63,818 nucleotides of DNA, from positions 1 to 63,818 of the forward strand of contig CAYQQQ010000024.1 of the NCBI GenBank assembly GCA_964420125.1. The letters are read 5' to 3'. A model generated the notes under the pieces. It had not been told where the DNA came from, made no database searches, and saw nothing but the letters and a program-made list of their open reading frames with translations. Below are positions 50,998 through 58,884 of the stretch, piece by piece. Numbering within the stretch: the stretch's first letter is position 1; the number at the start of each line of letters is the position of its first letter. The position numbers were made by a program, and so were the translations under genes. Origin of the DNA: CAYQQQ01 sp964420125 (GTDB lineage Bacteria > Actinomycetota > Acidimicrobiia > Acidimicrobiales > Microtrichaceae).

Positions 50998-52458
50998 TCA
51001 CGGAGGGCCGAGCGCGTCGAGGCGCACCCGCTCCCCCAACGCCGGCACCACGACGCGACGGATCCGGTCGGCCTGCAGGTGATCGGCCAGCGCCGCGCTC
51101 GAGTCGGGCTCCCCGTGCACCAGGTAGACGATCTCGGGCTCCGCTGCGGCGGAGTCGAGCCATGCGGTCAGCTCCACGTGGTCGGCGTGCACGGAGAATG
51201 CGCCGAGATCGACGACCTCGGCACGGGCGGGCACGTAGCGCCCGAGCATCTTCACCTCGCGGGCGCCGTCGGCCAGCGCCCTGCCCCGTGTGCCCGGCGC
51301 CTGGTAGCCCACCAGCATGACGGTGTTGCGACGGTCGGGCAGGAGGTGGGACAGGTGGTGCACGACACGCCCGCCGGTGGCCATGCCCGAGGCGGAGATG
51401 ATGATGGACGGCACGGTGAGCCCCGCCAGGGCCTTGGAGCCGGCGACGTCGATCACCTCGGTCACGTTGGTGGCGTCGAAGGGGTCGCCGTCGCCCCGCA
51501 GCTCGACGTCGATGTCGACGGCACCCTCGGTGATCGCCCGGCGATAGACGCGCAGCGCCTTTAACGCCATCGGCGAGTCGACGAACACCGGCAGGTCGGG
51601 GATCTGGCCCTCTTCGAGCAGCCGCCCGAGCATGAGCAGCACCACCTCCGTGCGGTCCACGGCGAAGGCGGGGATCAGCACCATCCCGCCGCGGGCGGCG
51701 GTGCGGCAGATGGCCTCCGCGAAGCGCTCCACCGTCCCCTCGTCGTCGTGGCGGCGGTCGCCGTAGGTCGACTCCATCACCACCACGTCGGGGCGCCCCG
51801 GAGGCACCGGCGGCACCAGGAGCGGGTGGTGCGGGCGGCCGAGGTCGCCGCTGAACAGCACGGTGCGATCGGAGGCCGAGTGCAGCCGGAGCTGCACCGT
51901 GGCGGAGCCGAGGATGTGTCCGGCCGGCTGCAGAGTGGCGAACACGCCGGGGGCCACCTCGGTCTCGACGCCGAAGTCCGTCGGACGCAGCAGCGCCAGG
52001 GTGGCCTGCGCGTCGGCCTCCGTGTACAGGGGAAGCGCCGGGCTGTGCTTGGAGAACCCACGGGAGTTGGCGTACTCGGCCTCCTCCTCCTGGAGGTGGC
52101 CGGCATCGGGCAGCACGACCCCGGCCAACGCCGTCGTCCCGGCGGTGGCGTGGACAGGTCCTCGGTAGCCGGCGCACCACAGCGCAGGCAGGTAGCCGAC
52201 GTGGTCGACGTGGGCGTGGGTGAGCACCACGGCGTCGATGCTCTCGACCGGCACGGGGAACGGCTCCCGGTTGCGGAGCCGCAGCTCCTTGCGTCCCTGG
52301 TAGAGCCCGGCATCCACCAGCACCCGCGCCTGGGGTGTGTCCACCAGGAACCTGCTGCCGGTGACGGTGCCCGCCGCCCCGAGGAAGGTGAGCACCGGCG
52401 CCACCGGGTGCAGCGGGACCTCCAGGTGATCCAGGCGGTGCGACAGCGGCCGGTGCAC
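50998..52458 (-). CDS. Beta-CASP metallo-beta-lactamase RNase
   Basis: A 486 aa CPSF73/YSH1-like protein. The MBL metal motif is LTHAHVDHVGYLP (~residue 80); then GHILGSATVQL, FSGDLGRPHHPLL, and the beta-CASP motifs A-C, including STYGDRRH, IPAFAVDRTEVVL, ISASGMATGGRVVHHL and a final FSVHADHVELTAWL. It is predicted to be an RNA endonuclease/exonuclease related to RNase J. The GTG 52458 start has TACGGT ending 6 nt upstream. It converges with the cyclic-di-GMP enzyme. Confidence 0.93.
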   Translation of the reverse strand: MHRPLSHRLDHLEVPLHPVAPVLTFLGAAGTVTGSRFLVDTPQARVLVDAGLYQGRKELRLRNREPFPVPVESIDAVVLTHAHVDHVGYLPALWCAGYRGPVHATAGTTALAGVVLPDAGHLQEEEAEYANSRGFSKHSPALPLYTEADAQATLALLRPTDFGVETEVAPGVFATLQPAGHILGSATVQLRLHSASDRTVLFSGDLGRPHHPLLVPPVPPGRPDVVVMESTYGDRRHDDEGTVERFAEAICRTAARGGMVLIPAFAVDRTEVVLLMLGRLLEEGQIPDLPVFVDSPMALKALRVYRRAITEGAVDIDVELRGDGDPFDATNVTEVIDVAGSKALAGLTVPSIIISASGMATGGRVVHHLSHLLPDRRNTVMLVGYQAPGTRGRALADGAREVKMLGRYVPARAEVVDLGAFSVHADHVELTAWLDSAAAEPEIVYLVHGEPDSSAALADHLQADRIRRVVVPALGERVRLDALGPP

Positions 52459-52497
52459 CGCCTCACCGTAGCGGTGCCGGGCCCAGCGGCATGCGGC

Positions 52498-53541
52498 CTA
52501 CCAGCGGGAACGTGACTCCTCGGCGAAGCCCTGCACGTCGCGCAGCTCGAGCACGCGGCCCTCGTCGGTGCGCACGGTGCCGCTCCACCGGCCGAACACC
52601 TGGTGGACCTCCATGCCCATCACCCCGACGTCGGTGCGGGAGTGCTTGTCGTAGCGCGGCACCAGGCGCAGGTCGACCGAGCCGTCCGGGGCGCGCACGT
52701 GCCACGGATCGAGGGGCTCCTCCCACCGATAGGACCAGGCCAGCTCGCAGCCGATCTTGTGGAGCCGGCCATCGACCACGAGGCCGTTCTCGGTGAGCCC
52801 GGTGCCGACGGTCCATCGGCCGCCCAGCTGCAGACCGACCACCGTGCCGTCCTCGGCGTGGCCCGCACCGCCACCCCAGTTCCAGTTCGTGCGGTAGGGC
52901 CACCGACCCCGACCCACGTCGAGCACCCCCCAGGCCTCGCCGCGCCCACCACCGAAGGGGTGACGGTCACGACCGACCTGGAGCACGCCGGTGGCGGGTC
53001 GCGCCTGGTGCTTGGAGGTGTACTGGAACCGGCGCTCGTCCCAGGGGATCACCACGTTGAGCGACTCGTGGGTGGCCGGCAGCTCGACGCGCACGTCGAG
53101 TCGGCCGGGGGTGCCGTCGCGCTCGAGCCACTCGGCGTGCAGCAGGGTCGCGCCGTCCCCGCCGGATCCCGCGGGTTCGTCGAGCAGCTCCAGTCGCAGG
53201 TTGCGGCCCCGGTAGCGAAGCGGCGCGGTGCCGGGACGGTCGGGCAGTCGGATCCCCCGTGCCAGCGCCGGCGTGGCCGCCCGGCCGCCGCTGATGTCCC
53301 TTCCCAGGTCGGCCCACCACAGCTCGGCGATGCCCAGGTAGTCGACATCGGCGTAGGTCACCGACAGGACGAGGTCACCGGCCAGCACGGCCCAGTAGTC
53401 CCAGCGCTTGTTGCGGCCCCAGCCCCGCAGCGACGCGGTGTGCAGCGGAGCACGCGACCAACCCACTGCCGAGCCGTCGAGCCGCCCCTCCGGCGTGCAC
53501 AGCTCCGCCTCCTCGGTGATCTCGCGCTCGTGGGTCGTCAC
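52498..53541 (-). CDS. DUF2804 protein
   Basis: A 347 aa protein matching DUF2804: conserved NKRWDYWAV near the N-terminus, HESLNVVIPWDERRFQYTSK in the middle, TNWNWGGGAG, and the C-terminal VQGFAEESRSRW. The fold is predicted all-beta; some relatives are annotated as hydroxyneurosporene-synthase-like (CrtC-like) lipid-binding proteins, but no function is established. GTG 53541 has TAAGGT ending 8 nt upstream. It follows the three-gene two-component operon but has its own promoter-like hexamer. Confidence 0.87.
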   Translation of the reverse strand: MTTHEREITEEAELCTPEGRLDGSAVGWSRAPLHTASLRGWGRNKRWDYWAVLAGDLVLSVTYADVDYLGIAELWWADLGRDISGGRAATPALARGIRLPDRPGTAPLRYRGRNLRLELLDEPAGSGGDGATLLHAEWLERDGTPGRLDVRVELPATHESLNVVIPWDERRFQYTSKHQARPATGVLQVGRDRHPFGGGRGEAWGVLDVGRGRWPYRTNWNWGGGAGHAEDGTVVGLQLGGRWTVGTGLTENGLVVDGRLHKIGCELAWSYRWEEPLDPWHVRAPDGSVDLRLVPRYDKHSRTDVGVMGMEVHQVFGRWSGTVRTDEGRVLELRDVQGFAEESRSRW

Positions 53542-53584
53542 GGAGCGCCACCTTACCGGCGCGGGCGAACGGCCTGGGCGGTGC

Positions 53585-54100
53585 TCAGGCGCCCGCCAGG
53601 AGCCGCATCACCGCCTTGTCGGCGGCCGAGCGGCGCATCAGCGGCGAGACGGTCCCGTGCAGGGCGATGGAGGTGCCCTGATCGGGGTCGTGGAGCTCCA
53701 CCGTGCGGGACAGGCCGAGCTTGGTGATGCGCACCTGGCAACGGGCGCGATCGAAGCTGGCGACCACCCCGGGCGGCTGCTCCCCCTGCTCCCGGTTGAG
53801 CACGTAGATCCCCGTGGGGGTGAGCGCGAGGATCATCTTGAGGTCGACGCCCTCGTGGCGGGCCATTGCCTGGGTGGCGGCCCACGCGCCCACCCCGGCG
53901 CCGACGGCGTCGCCCACCCCAGGTCCTCCGGCCGCCTCGCCCTCGATGAGCGCCCCGGCCGCCGAGCCGGCGAGCGATCCCCCGATCATGGCCGCCGACA
54001 GGTCCGCCAGCCCGAAGAGGCCGGCGGCCTCCACGTCGGTCGCCCCGAGCAGCCGGTTCGCCTCCGCGATGAGGTCCTCTTCTCGTTCCTGATGGCTCAT
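53585..54100 (-). CDS. Hypothetical protein coupled to a histidine kinase
   Basis: A 171 aa protein of unknown family. The N-terminal third is amphipathic (EREEDLIAEANRLLGA) and followed by a Gly/Ala-rich hydrophobic stretch (GGSLAGSAAGALIEGEAAGG, then GDAVGAGVGAWAATQA) that may associate with membrane; the C-terminal ~85 residues look like a PH-like beta domain (KMILALTPTGIYVLNR, VRITKLGLSRTVELHD). The ATG 54100 overlaps the kinase stop (ATGA), so it is the third gene of the RR-HK operon and may serve the same signalling pathway. Confidence 0.78.
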   Translation of the reverse strand: MSHQEREEDLIAEANRLLGATDVEAAGLFGLADLSAAMIGGSLAGSAAGALIEGEAAGGPGVGDAVGAGVGAWAATQAMARHEGVDLKMILALTPTGIYVLNREQGEQPPGVVASFDRARCQVRITKLGLSRTVELHDPDQGTSIALHGTVSPLMRRSAADKAVMRLLAGA

Positions 54101-55530
54101 CCCTGCACGGTACCGGCGGGTGTCGCCGATGCCACGGGAGCGGTCGGCGGCTCGGCAGGCAGGTGCAGCTCCACGGTGCACCCCTGGCCGGGCGAGCTGC
54201 GCAGGGCGATGCGGCCGCCGTGGGCCTCGACGACCGAGCGAGCGATCGCCAGCCCCAGACCGGACCCTCCGGTGTGACGGCTCCTGGCGGGATCGCCGCG
54301 GTAGAAGCGGTCGAAGGCGTGCTGCGCGGTCCGCGCGTCCATCCCGGGTCCTTCGTCACGCACCCACACGCTGGCGCCTCCGCCCGGCTCGACGCCGGCA
54401 CGCAGGTGCACCGGCGCATCGGTGTGCACGAGCGCGTTGCCCACCAGGCCGGCCACCACCTGACGCAGACGGTGCTCGTCACCGGTCACCACCAGGGGGT
54501 GGGGCACCTCCACGCTCACCTGGCGGCGCGGGCTCACCGCCCGGGCATCCGCAGCCGCGTCCTCGAGCACCGCCGCCAGGTCGAGCGGCGCCAGGCTCAG
54601 CGGTCGGCCCTGGTCGAGGCGGGCCAGCAGCAGCAGGTCCTCCACCAGCACGGCCATCCGATCGGACTCGGACAGGATGCGACGCATGGCGTCGTCGAGG
54701 TCGGCGCGCTCCTCCAGCGCGCCGCGTTGGTACAGCTCGGCGTAGCCCCGGACGCTGGTGAGCGGCGTTCGCAGCTCGTGGGAGGCGTCCCCCACGAAGC
54801 GACGGAGCTGCTCCTCGTTGCGCTGACGGGCCTCCAACATGGCGTTCAGGGCATCGGCCAGCATGGCGGCCTCGGTGCCCTCCGTGGCCGTGGGAACCCG
54901 CAGGTCCGGTGCTCCCTGGGCCATGCGCTCCGCGGCGTCGGTCATCTCCCTGATCGGGCGCAGCCCGAGACGCCACACCCACCACCCGCTGAGGCCGAGC
55001 ACGGTGAGGATCCCCAGCCCTCCCCAGAGCACCACCGTGGTGAGCCGCCCGATGGCCGCCTCGGTGTCGTCCAGGGGCATGGCGAAGGCCAGGCGGGGTC
55101 CGGGTCCACCAGGTTCACCCTCCCCCGCCTGCAGCACCAGCATCCGGAAGCCGGCGCCACCGTCGGAGGACGGGACGCTGAAGGGCACGCCCAACGGGGC
55201 GTCGAGCAGCTCGGCCCCCTCGACCGACGGCTCGTCGGCCGGGCTGAGCACCGATGACAGGGCCCGCAGCTCGCCTGCCGCATCGACCTCGGCGACCCAC
55301 ATGGTGGTGACCACCCCCGGGCGGTCGGGTCGAGGGGGCAGCGGTTCGGTGCTCCCAGGAGCGGGCTGGAACGGATCCAGGCGCACCATCGGGGCGGCCG
55401 CGGCGCGCAGCTGGTCGTCGATCTGGTCGAGCAGGTAGTTCCGCTGCGTCAGCACCACCGCGACGCCCATGGCCAGCACCGCCAGCACGGCCAGCGCGTA
55501 CACGCTCACGAGGCGGGTGCGCAGCGTCAT
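54097..55530 (-). CDS. Sensor histidine kinase
   Basis: A 477 aa membrane kinase. First membrane helix at residues ~8-28, ~130-residue extracellular domain, second helix ~165-190 (VVLWGGLGILTVLGLSGWWVW), HAMP, then the H-box FVGDASHELRTPLTSVRGYAEL (phospho-His ~250), N-box GLVGNALVHTD, DEGPGMD and GGSGLGLAIA. The type is close to MprB/TcrY-like actinobacterial kinases. The ATG overlaps the response regulator stop (ATGA), and its own stop overlaps the hypothetical gene start. Confidence 0.95.
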   Translation of the reverse strand: MTLRTRLVSVYALAVLAVLAMGVAVVLTQRNYLLDQIDDQLRAAAAPMVRLDPFQPAPGSTEPLPPRPDRPGVVTTMWVAEVDAAGELRALSSVLSPADEPSVEGAELLDAPLGVPFSVPSSDGGAGFRMLVLQAGEGEPGGPGPRLAFAMPLDDTEAAIGRLTTVVLWGGLGILTVLGLSGWWVWRLGLRPIREMTDAAERMAQGAPDLRVPTATEGTEAAMLADALNAMLEARQRNEEQLRRFVGDASHELRTPLTSVRGYAELYQRGALEERADLDDAMRRILSESDRMAVLVEDLLLLARLDQGRPLSLAPLDLAAVLEDAAADARAVSPRRQVSVEVPHPLVVTGDEHRLRQVVAGLVGNALVHTDAPVHLRAGVEPGGGASVWVRDEGPGMDARTAQHAFDRFYRGDPARSRHTGGSGLGLAIARSVVEAHGGRIALRSSPGQGCTVELHLPAEPPTAPVASATPAGTVQG

Positions 55531-56225
55531 GGGAGGGCTCGGTCCTCCACCCGGAGCGTGTAGCCCACGCCTCGCACGGTCTGGATGAGCGGGGGACCGC
55601 CGACGTCCAGCTTGCGGCGGAGGTAGGAGATGAAGGTCTCCACCACGCTCGACTCGCCGTCGAAGTCGTACTCCCACACCTGGTCGAGGATCTGCGCCCG
55701 GGTGAGCACCCGACCGGCGTTGGCCATCAGGTAGCGCAGCAGCTTGTACTCCGTGGGGGAGAGGTGGATGGGGACGCCGCCGCGGGTCACGCGCCGCGCC
55801 TCGTCGTCCATCTCCAGGTCGCTGACCACCAGGCGGGTGTCGCGGGAGCCGAGACCGCTGCGGCGCAGGACCGCGGTGATGCGCGCCAGGAGCTCCTCGA
55901 TGGCGAAGGGCTTGACCACGTAGTCGTCTCCCCCGATGGTGAGCCCCCGCACCCTGTCCTCGGTGGCGTCCTTGGCGGTGAGGAACACCACCGGCTGACG
56001 ATGGCCGGCGGCGCGCAGGCGCTTGAGCACCTCGATCCCGTCGAGGTCGGGCAGCATGATGTCGAGCACGAGGACGTCGGGGCGCACGGTGGGCACCAGG
56101 TCGAGCGCTTCGCGGCCGGTGGCCGCCGTGGTCGTCTCGTAGCCGTCGAGGCGCAGGGCGCTGGCCACCAGGTACGAGATGTTCTCCTCGTCGTCGACCA
56201 CAAGGGCGCGCAGGGCTTCGCTCAC
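55527..56225 (-). CDS. OmpR-family response regulator
   Basis: A 232 aa regulator, cognate to the kinase at 54097. Receiver domain with acidic pair D11-D12, phospho-Asp55 (VLVLDIMLPDLDG), Thr in FLTAKDA and Lys in YVVKPFA; winged helix at ~135-230 (LSPTEYKLLRYLMANAGRV; VVETFISYLRRKL). Closest in style to MprA/TrcR/TcrA-type regulators. The start is GTG 56225, with GAGAAT 6 nt upstream as a possible -10. A tandem CAGGAA repeat lies ~42 bp upstream. Confidence 0.96.
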   Translation of the reverse strand: MSEALRALVVDDEENISYLVASALRLDGYETTTAATGREALDLVPTVRPDVLVLDIMLPDLDGIEVLKRLRAAGHRQPVVFLTAKDATEDRVRGLTIGGDDYVVKPFAIEELLARITAVLRRSGLGSRDTRLVVSDLEMDDEARRVTRGGVPIHLSPTEYKLLRYLMANAGRVLTRAQILDQVWEYDFDGESSVVETFISYLRRKLDVGGPPLIQTVRGVGYTLRVEDRALP

Positions 56226-56266
56226 CTCACCATTCTCGGGGCGCAGGATCGGAACCGTCTCGGGGT

Positions 56267-56283
56267 TTCCTGGGAACTTCCTG
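56267..56283 (-). promoter_or_regulatory. Candidate response-regulator box
   Basis: On the minus strand CAGGAA occurs twice with an 11-bp period (CAGGAAGTTCCCAGGAA, 56283 to 56267), the usual geometry for OmpR-family tandem binding. It lies 42 bp upstream of the response regulator start, suggesting autoregulation. Confidence 0.5.
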
Positions 56284-56318
56284 TGAGCCCAGGTGCCGGC
56301 CGGCGGGCCGGGATCGCC

Positions 56319-57224
56319 TCATCCGCGATCGGCCAGCACCGCCGCCAACGTGCGCTCGCCGATGCCGCGGATCACCGGATCGTCGGAGGATCGGCTCAGA
56401 CAGGCCACCGCCAGCGCCAGCGCCCAACCGCGAGCCCGGCGCCAGGTGTCGTCGTCCGGGCTCCCCGCCGCAGCCCGAAAGGTCTCGCGGTGCTCGGCGG
56501 GCAACGCCATCCACGCCACCGCAAGGTCGGAGGCCGGGTCACCCGAGGTGAGGTCGCCGAAGTCCACCACTGCCACCAGCCGGCCCTCGTGCACCACCAG
56601 GTTGGCCGGGTGGGGATCCCCGTGCAGCCACACCGCCGGGCCGGTGTGCGCGGGCGTGTCGCGCAGAGCGAGCCAGCGCCGCTCGATGTCGTCCGGATCG
56701 AGCGGTGGCAGGCCGGGCACCGCACCGAGGTCGCGGATGGCGCCACCGGTCAGCTCCGCCCGCTCGGCCAGGGGCACGCCCCGCCACGGGTTGCGCGGGG
56801 CCTCTGGCGGTGCCGGGCGGTGCAGCGCCGCCAGGAACCGGCCCAGGTCGTTCGCCAGACGCTCCGGGTCGTGCGGCGGCCGGGCGGCGAGCATCGTTCC
56901 CGGGAACCACGGGCAGACGCTCCAGTGCCACGGATAGCCCCGCGCCGGGCGGCCGACCCGCACGGGCACCGGCACCGGCAGCGGCAGATGACCGGACAGC
57001 TCCGGCAGCCACCGCTGCTCGTGGAGCACCAGGTTCGCTCCCATGGCCCGGCGGGGCAGGCGCACCACCAGCTCCTCGCCGAGGCGGAACAGCACGTTGT
57101 CCCACCCGCTGGCGGTCTGCTCGAGCGGCAGGTCCGCGAGGTCGGGGTGCTGTTCTGCCAGCAGACCCCGGACCAGGTCCACGTCGAGGTGGACCTCCTG
57201 GGGCGGACGCCGGTGCTCGACCAC
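56319..57224 (-). CDS. APH-family phosphotransferase
   Basis: A 301 aa aminoglycoside-phosphotransferase/choline-kinase fold. TASGWDNVLFRLGEELVVRLPRR forms the nucleotide lobe; the catalytic loop is WLHGDPHPANLVV and the metal Asp is in VAVVDFGDLTSGDP. Such genes in actinobacteria often act on small metabolites rather than antibiotics, so resistance is not implied. The start GTG/ATG at 57224 is 45 bp behind the PLDc_N gene, likely one transcript. Confidence 0.9.
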   Translation of the reverse strand: MVEHRRPPQEVHLDVDLVRGLLAEQHPDLADLPLEQTASGWDNVLFRLGEELVVRLPRRAMGANLVLHEQRWLPELSGHLPLPVPVPVRVGRPARGYPWHWSVCPWFPGTMLAARPPHDPERLANDLGRFLAALHRPAPPEAPRNPWRGVPLAERAELTGGAIRDLGAVPGLPPLDPDDIERRWLALRDTPAHTGPAVWLHGDPHPANLVVHEGRLVAVVDFGDLTSGDPASDLAVAWMALPAEHRETFRAAAGSPDDDTWRRARGWALALAVACLSRSSDDPVIRGIGERTLAAVLADRG

Positions 57225-57269
57225 GTCGCTGAGCTCCGTCGGGTACTGGCGGGCGGGAAGCCGGGCCGC

Positions 57270-57521
57270 TCAGTCGCCCACCACCAGCTCGCCGACGGAG
57301 CCTCCGGGGCCGCGCCGGCCGAGAGCCAGGTAGAGCACGGGGCCCACCGGCTGCACGAAGCACACCAGGCGCCACAGGAGCTTCGGTCCGCGGACCGCGC
57401 CGCGATCGCGGCGCGACAGGTCACGCAGCGCCACGGTGGTGAGCACGAGCTCCACGATCGCCAGCAGCACCACGGTGAGGCGCGAGCGCGTCGACATCTC
57501 GGACCACTTCTTGTTCGCCAT
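57270..57521 (-). CDS. PLDc_N-domain membrane protein
   Basis: An 83 aa protein with two hydrophobic helices (LTVVLLAIVELVLTTVAL; LVCFVQPVGPVLYLAL) and the PLDc_N hallmark WRLVCFVQPVGPVLYLALGRRG. This domain is the N-terminal membrane part of cardiolipin synthases and also occurs alone, as here; role unknown. TAGGTT ends 6 nt before ATG 57521 (leaderless). Confidence 0.88.
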   Translation of the reverse strand: MANKKWSEMSTRSRLTVVLLAIVELVLTTVALRDLSRRDRGAVRGPKLLWRLVCFVQPVGPVLYLALGRRGPGGSVGELVVGD

Positions 57522-57628
57522 GGGCCCAACCTACCGGGATCGCCGGTGGACACCGAGCGCCGCGCCGGGACGACGACGAAAATGCGTCGCCACATCGACG
57601 CAAGCCGCGCGTACCCTGAGGCCACCAG

Positions 57629-57644
57629 AGAAAGGAGGTGGTCC
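57629..57644 (+). promoter_or_regulatory. Extended 16-nt Shine-Dalgarno
   Basis: AGAAAGGAGGTGGTCC is complementary to the actinobacterial 16S rRNA 3' end (GGATCACCTCCTTTCT) at all 16 positions, 15 Watson-Crick and one G-U. Ordinary sites in this window match 5-7 bases. The core GGAGGT lies ~10 nt before ATG 57650. Confidence 0.7.
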
Positions 57645-57649
57645 ACCGC

Positions 57650-57688
57650 ATGAATTCGTTCGGGACCCTGGAGGTGGCTGGCCGCTGA
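57650..57688 (+). CDS. 12-residue mini-ORF (MNSFGTLEVAGR)
   Basis: ATG 57650 to TGA 57686-57688 encodes MNSFGTLEVAGR, far below normal ORF cut-offs. It is supported by the exceptional Shine-Dalgarno and by the placement of its stop codon in the three-base loop of a perfect six-base-pair hairpin, so a terminating ribosome would open that hairpin. It may be a leader peptide whose translation matters more than its product. No similarity is claimed. Confidence 0.5.
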   Translation: MNSFGTLEVAGR

Positions 57689-57801
57689 GCGGCCTTCGGA
57701 CCACTTGGTGGAATCCAACCAGCCCACCACCGGGCCGGCTGCCGGGAACTCGTCCCTCCCGGTCGCAGAGGGTCGGCACGGAGCTTTCCGAAGTGTTGGC
57801 A

Positions 57802-57826
57802 GGGGCGGACCCGTAGGGTCCGCCCC
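57802..57826 (+). terminator. 11-bp hairpin before the EEP gene
   Basis: GGGGCGGACCC (57802-57812), loop GTA, GGGTCCGCCCC (57816-57826): a perfect 11-bp stem. It ends 13 bp before the promoter-like TAACCT of the next gene, so it probably closes the upstream RNA. Confidence 0.72.
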
Positions 57827-57852
57827 CGTCGCGCTGCGGTAACCTCCCGTCC

Positions 57853-58884
57853 ATGTGGCGTTCACCTGGGGGGACGCGGCGGGCAGCACGGCGGCGTGCC
57901 ACCTCCGCCGCCGTGGCGATGGTGGCGACGGCGCTCGCCGTGGTGGTGGGATGCACGAACCCGCCGGGCGCCGGACCGGGGGCACCCCCGACCACCCTGG
58001 ATCCCCTGCCCGGTCCTCCAGGCGCCTTCGAGGTGCTCACCTACAACGTCGCCGGCCTGCCAGCGGGGATCTCGGGGGCCACCCCCCAGTGGAGCATGCA
58101 GCGGATCAGCCCGCTGCTCGACGACTACGACGTCGTGCTCACCCAGGAGGACTTCGACTGGTGGCAGCCGCTGCTCGACGCCTTGGACTTCGCCGAGTAC
58201 CACACCCGACTGCGAGCGCAGGCCACCCACCCCTACCGCTCGGGCCAGCACCCCGGCCCGCTGGCGGTGGGCGTCAACCCGGCCGCGCGACCGCTGATGG
58301 TGGGCGACGGCCTGGGCTGGCTCTCGCGCTACCCGTTCCACGACGAGCGTCGGGTGCCGTGGACGGGCTGCTTCGGTGGGATCCTGCCCGACGGGGGCGC
58401 ATCGGACTGCCTGGCCATGAAGGGCTTCGGGGTGATCCGCATGACCCTGGCCGAGGGCTACGAGGTGGACGTCTACGACCTGCACGGCGAGGCCGGGGGC
58501 ACCCCGGGCGACCAGGTCCTCCAGGAGGCGGACTACGCCCAGCTGGCGACGTTCGTCTCCACCCACAGCGCCGGTCGGGCGGTCGTCCTCGGTGGCGACA
58601 CCAACCTGCACACCGACCTCGAGCACCCCGACGGCGGCGGGGGTGCCGACACCGCCATCTGGGAGGGGTTCCTCGCCGCGACCGGCCTCACGGACGCCTG
58701 CACCGCGCTGGGGTGCAGCGAGCCCGGCTCCATCGACAAGGTCGCCTACCGCGACGGCGGCGGGGTGGATCTGCAAGCCCTGGAGCACCGGATGCCGGTC
58801 GAGGAGTTCTCCTACCCCAACGGCGCGGACCTGAGCGACCACCCCCCGGTGGCCGTGCGCTTCTCCTGGGGGGCTGCCCTCTAG
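57853..58884 (+). CDS. Exported endonuclease/exonuclease/phosphatase-fold lipoprotein
   Basis: A 343 aa exported protein (twin-Arg-rich N-terminus, lipobox VVVGC, Cys ~34) with an EEP fold: VLTYNVAGLPAG at the first strand, LTQEDFDWW (metal Glu), DVYDLHGEAG, VVLGGDTNLH and the final SDHPPVAVRF His. The combination is that of sphingomyelinase C / phosphodiesterase-type secreted EEP enzymes; substrate unknown. TAACCT ends 7 nt before ATG 57853. The stop overlaps the convergent DsbA-like gene by 4 bp. Confidence 0.9.
   Translation: MWRSPGGTRRAARRRATSAAVAMVATALAVVVGCTNPPGAGPGAPPTTLDPLPGPPGAFEVLTYNVAGLPAGISGATPQWSMQRISPLLDDYDVVLTQEDFDWWQPLLDALDFAEYHTRLRAQATHPYRSGQHPGPLAVGVNPAARPLMVGDGLGWLSRYPFHDERRVPWTGCFGGILPDGGASDCLAMKGFGVIRMTLAEGYEVDVYDLHGEAGGTPGDQVLQEADYAQLATFVSTHSAGRAVVLGGDTNLHTDLEHPDGGGGADTAIWEGFLAATGLTDACTALGCSEPGSIDKVAYRDGGGVDLQALEHRMPVEEFSYPNGADLSDHPPVAVRFSWGAAL

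Larger units (their letters stand above)
57629..57826 (+). ncRNA. Structured leader/sRNA candidate with mini-ORF
   Basis: A ~200-nt intergenic element. TACCCT (57612-57617) could be a -10, placing the RNA 5' end a few bases before the Shine-Dalgarno. Elements in order: 16-nt extended Shine-Dalgarno AGAAAGGAGGTGGTCC (57629-57644); mini-ORF 57650-57688; hairpin GGCCGC/GCGGCC with TGA in the loop (57680-57694); GGACCACTT (57698-57706), able to pair with AGGTGGTCC (57636-57644) and hide the Shine-Dalgarno; a TGGTGG/CCACCA hairpin (57706-57729); and a terminator-like hairpin (57802-57826). It reads like a translation-controlled RNA. Conservation cannot be judged from this window. Confidence 0.5.

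Noticed and set aside
56319..57224. Aminoglycoside resistance gene
   Set aside because: The APH fold is clear but the family is broad and acts mostly on metabolites; nothing in the context supports antibiotic resistance.
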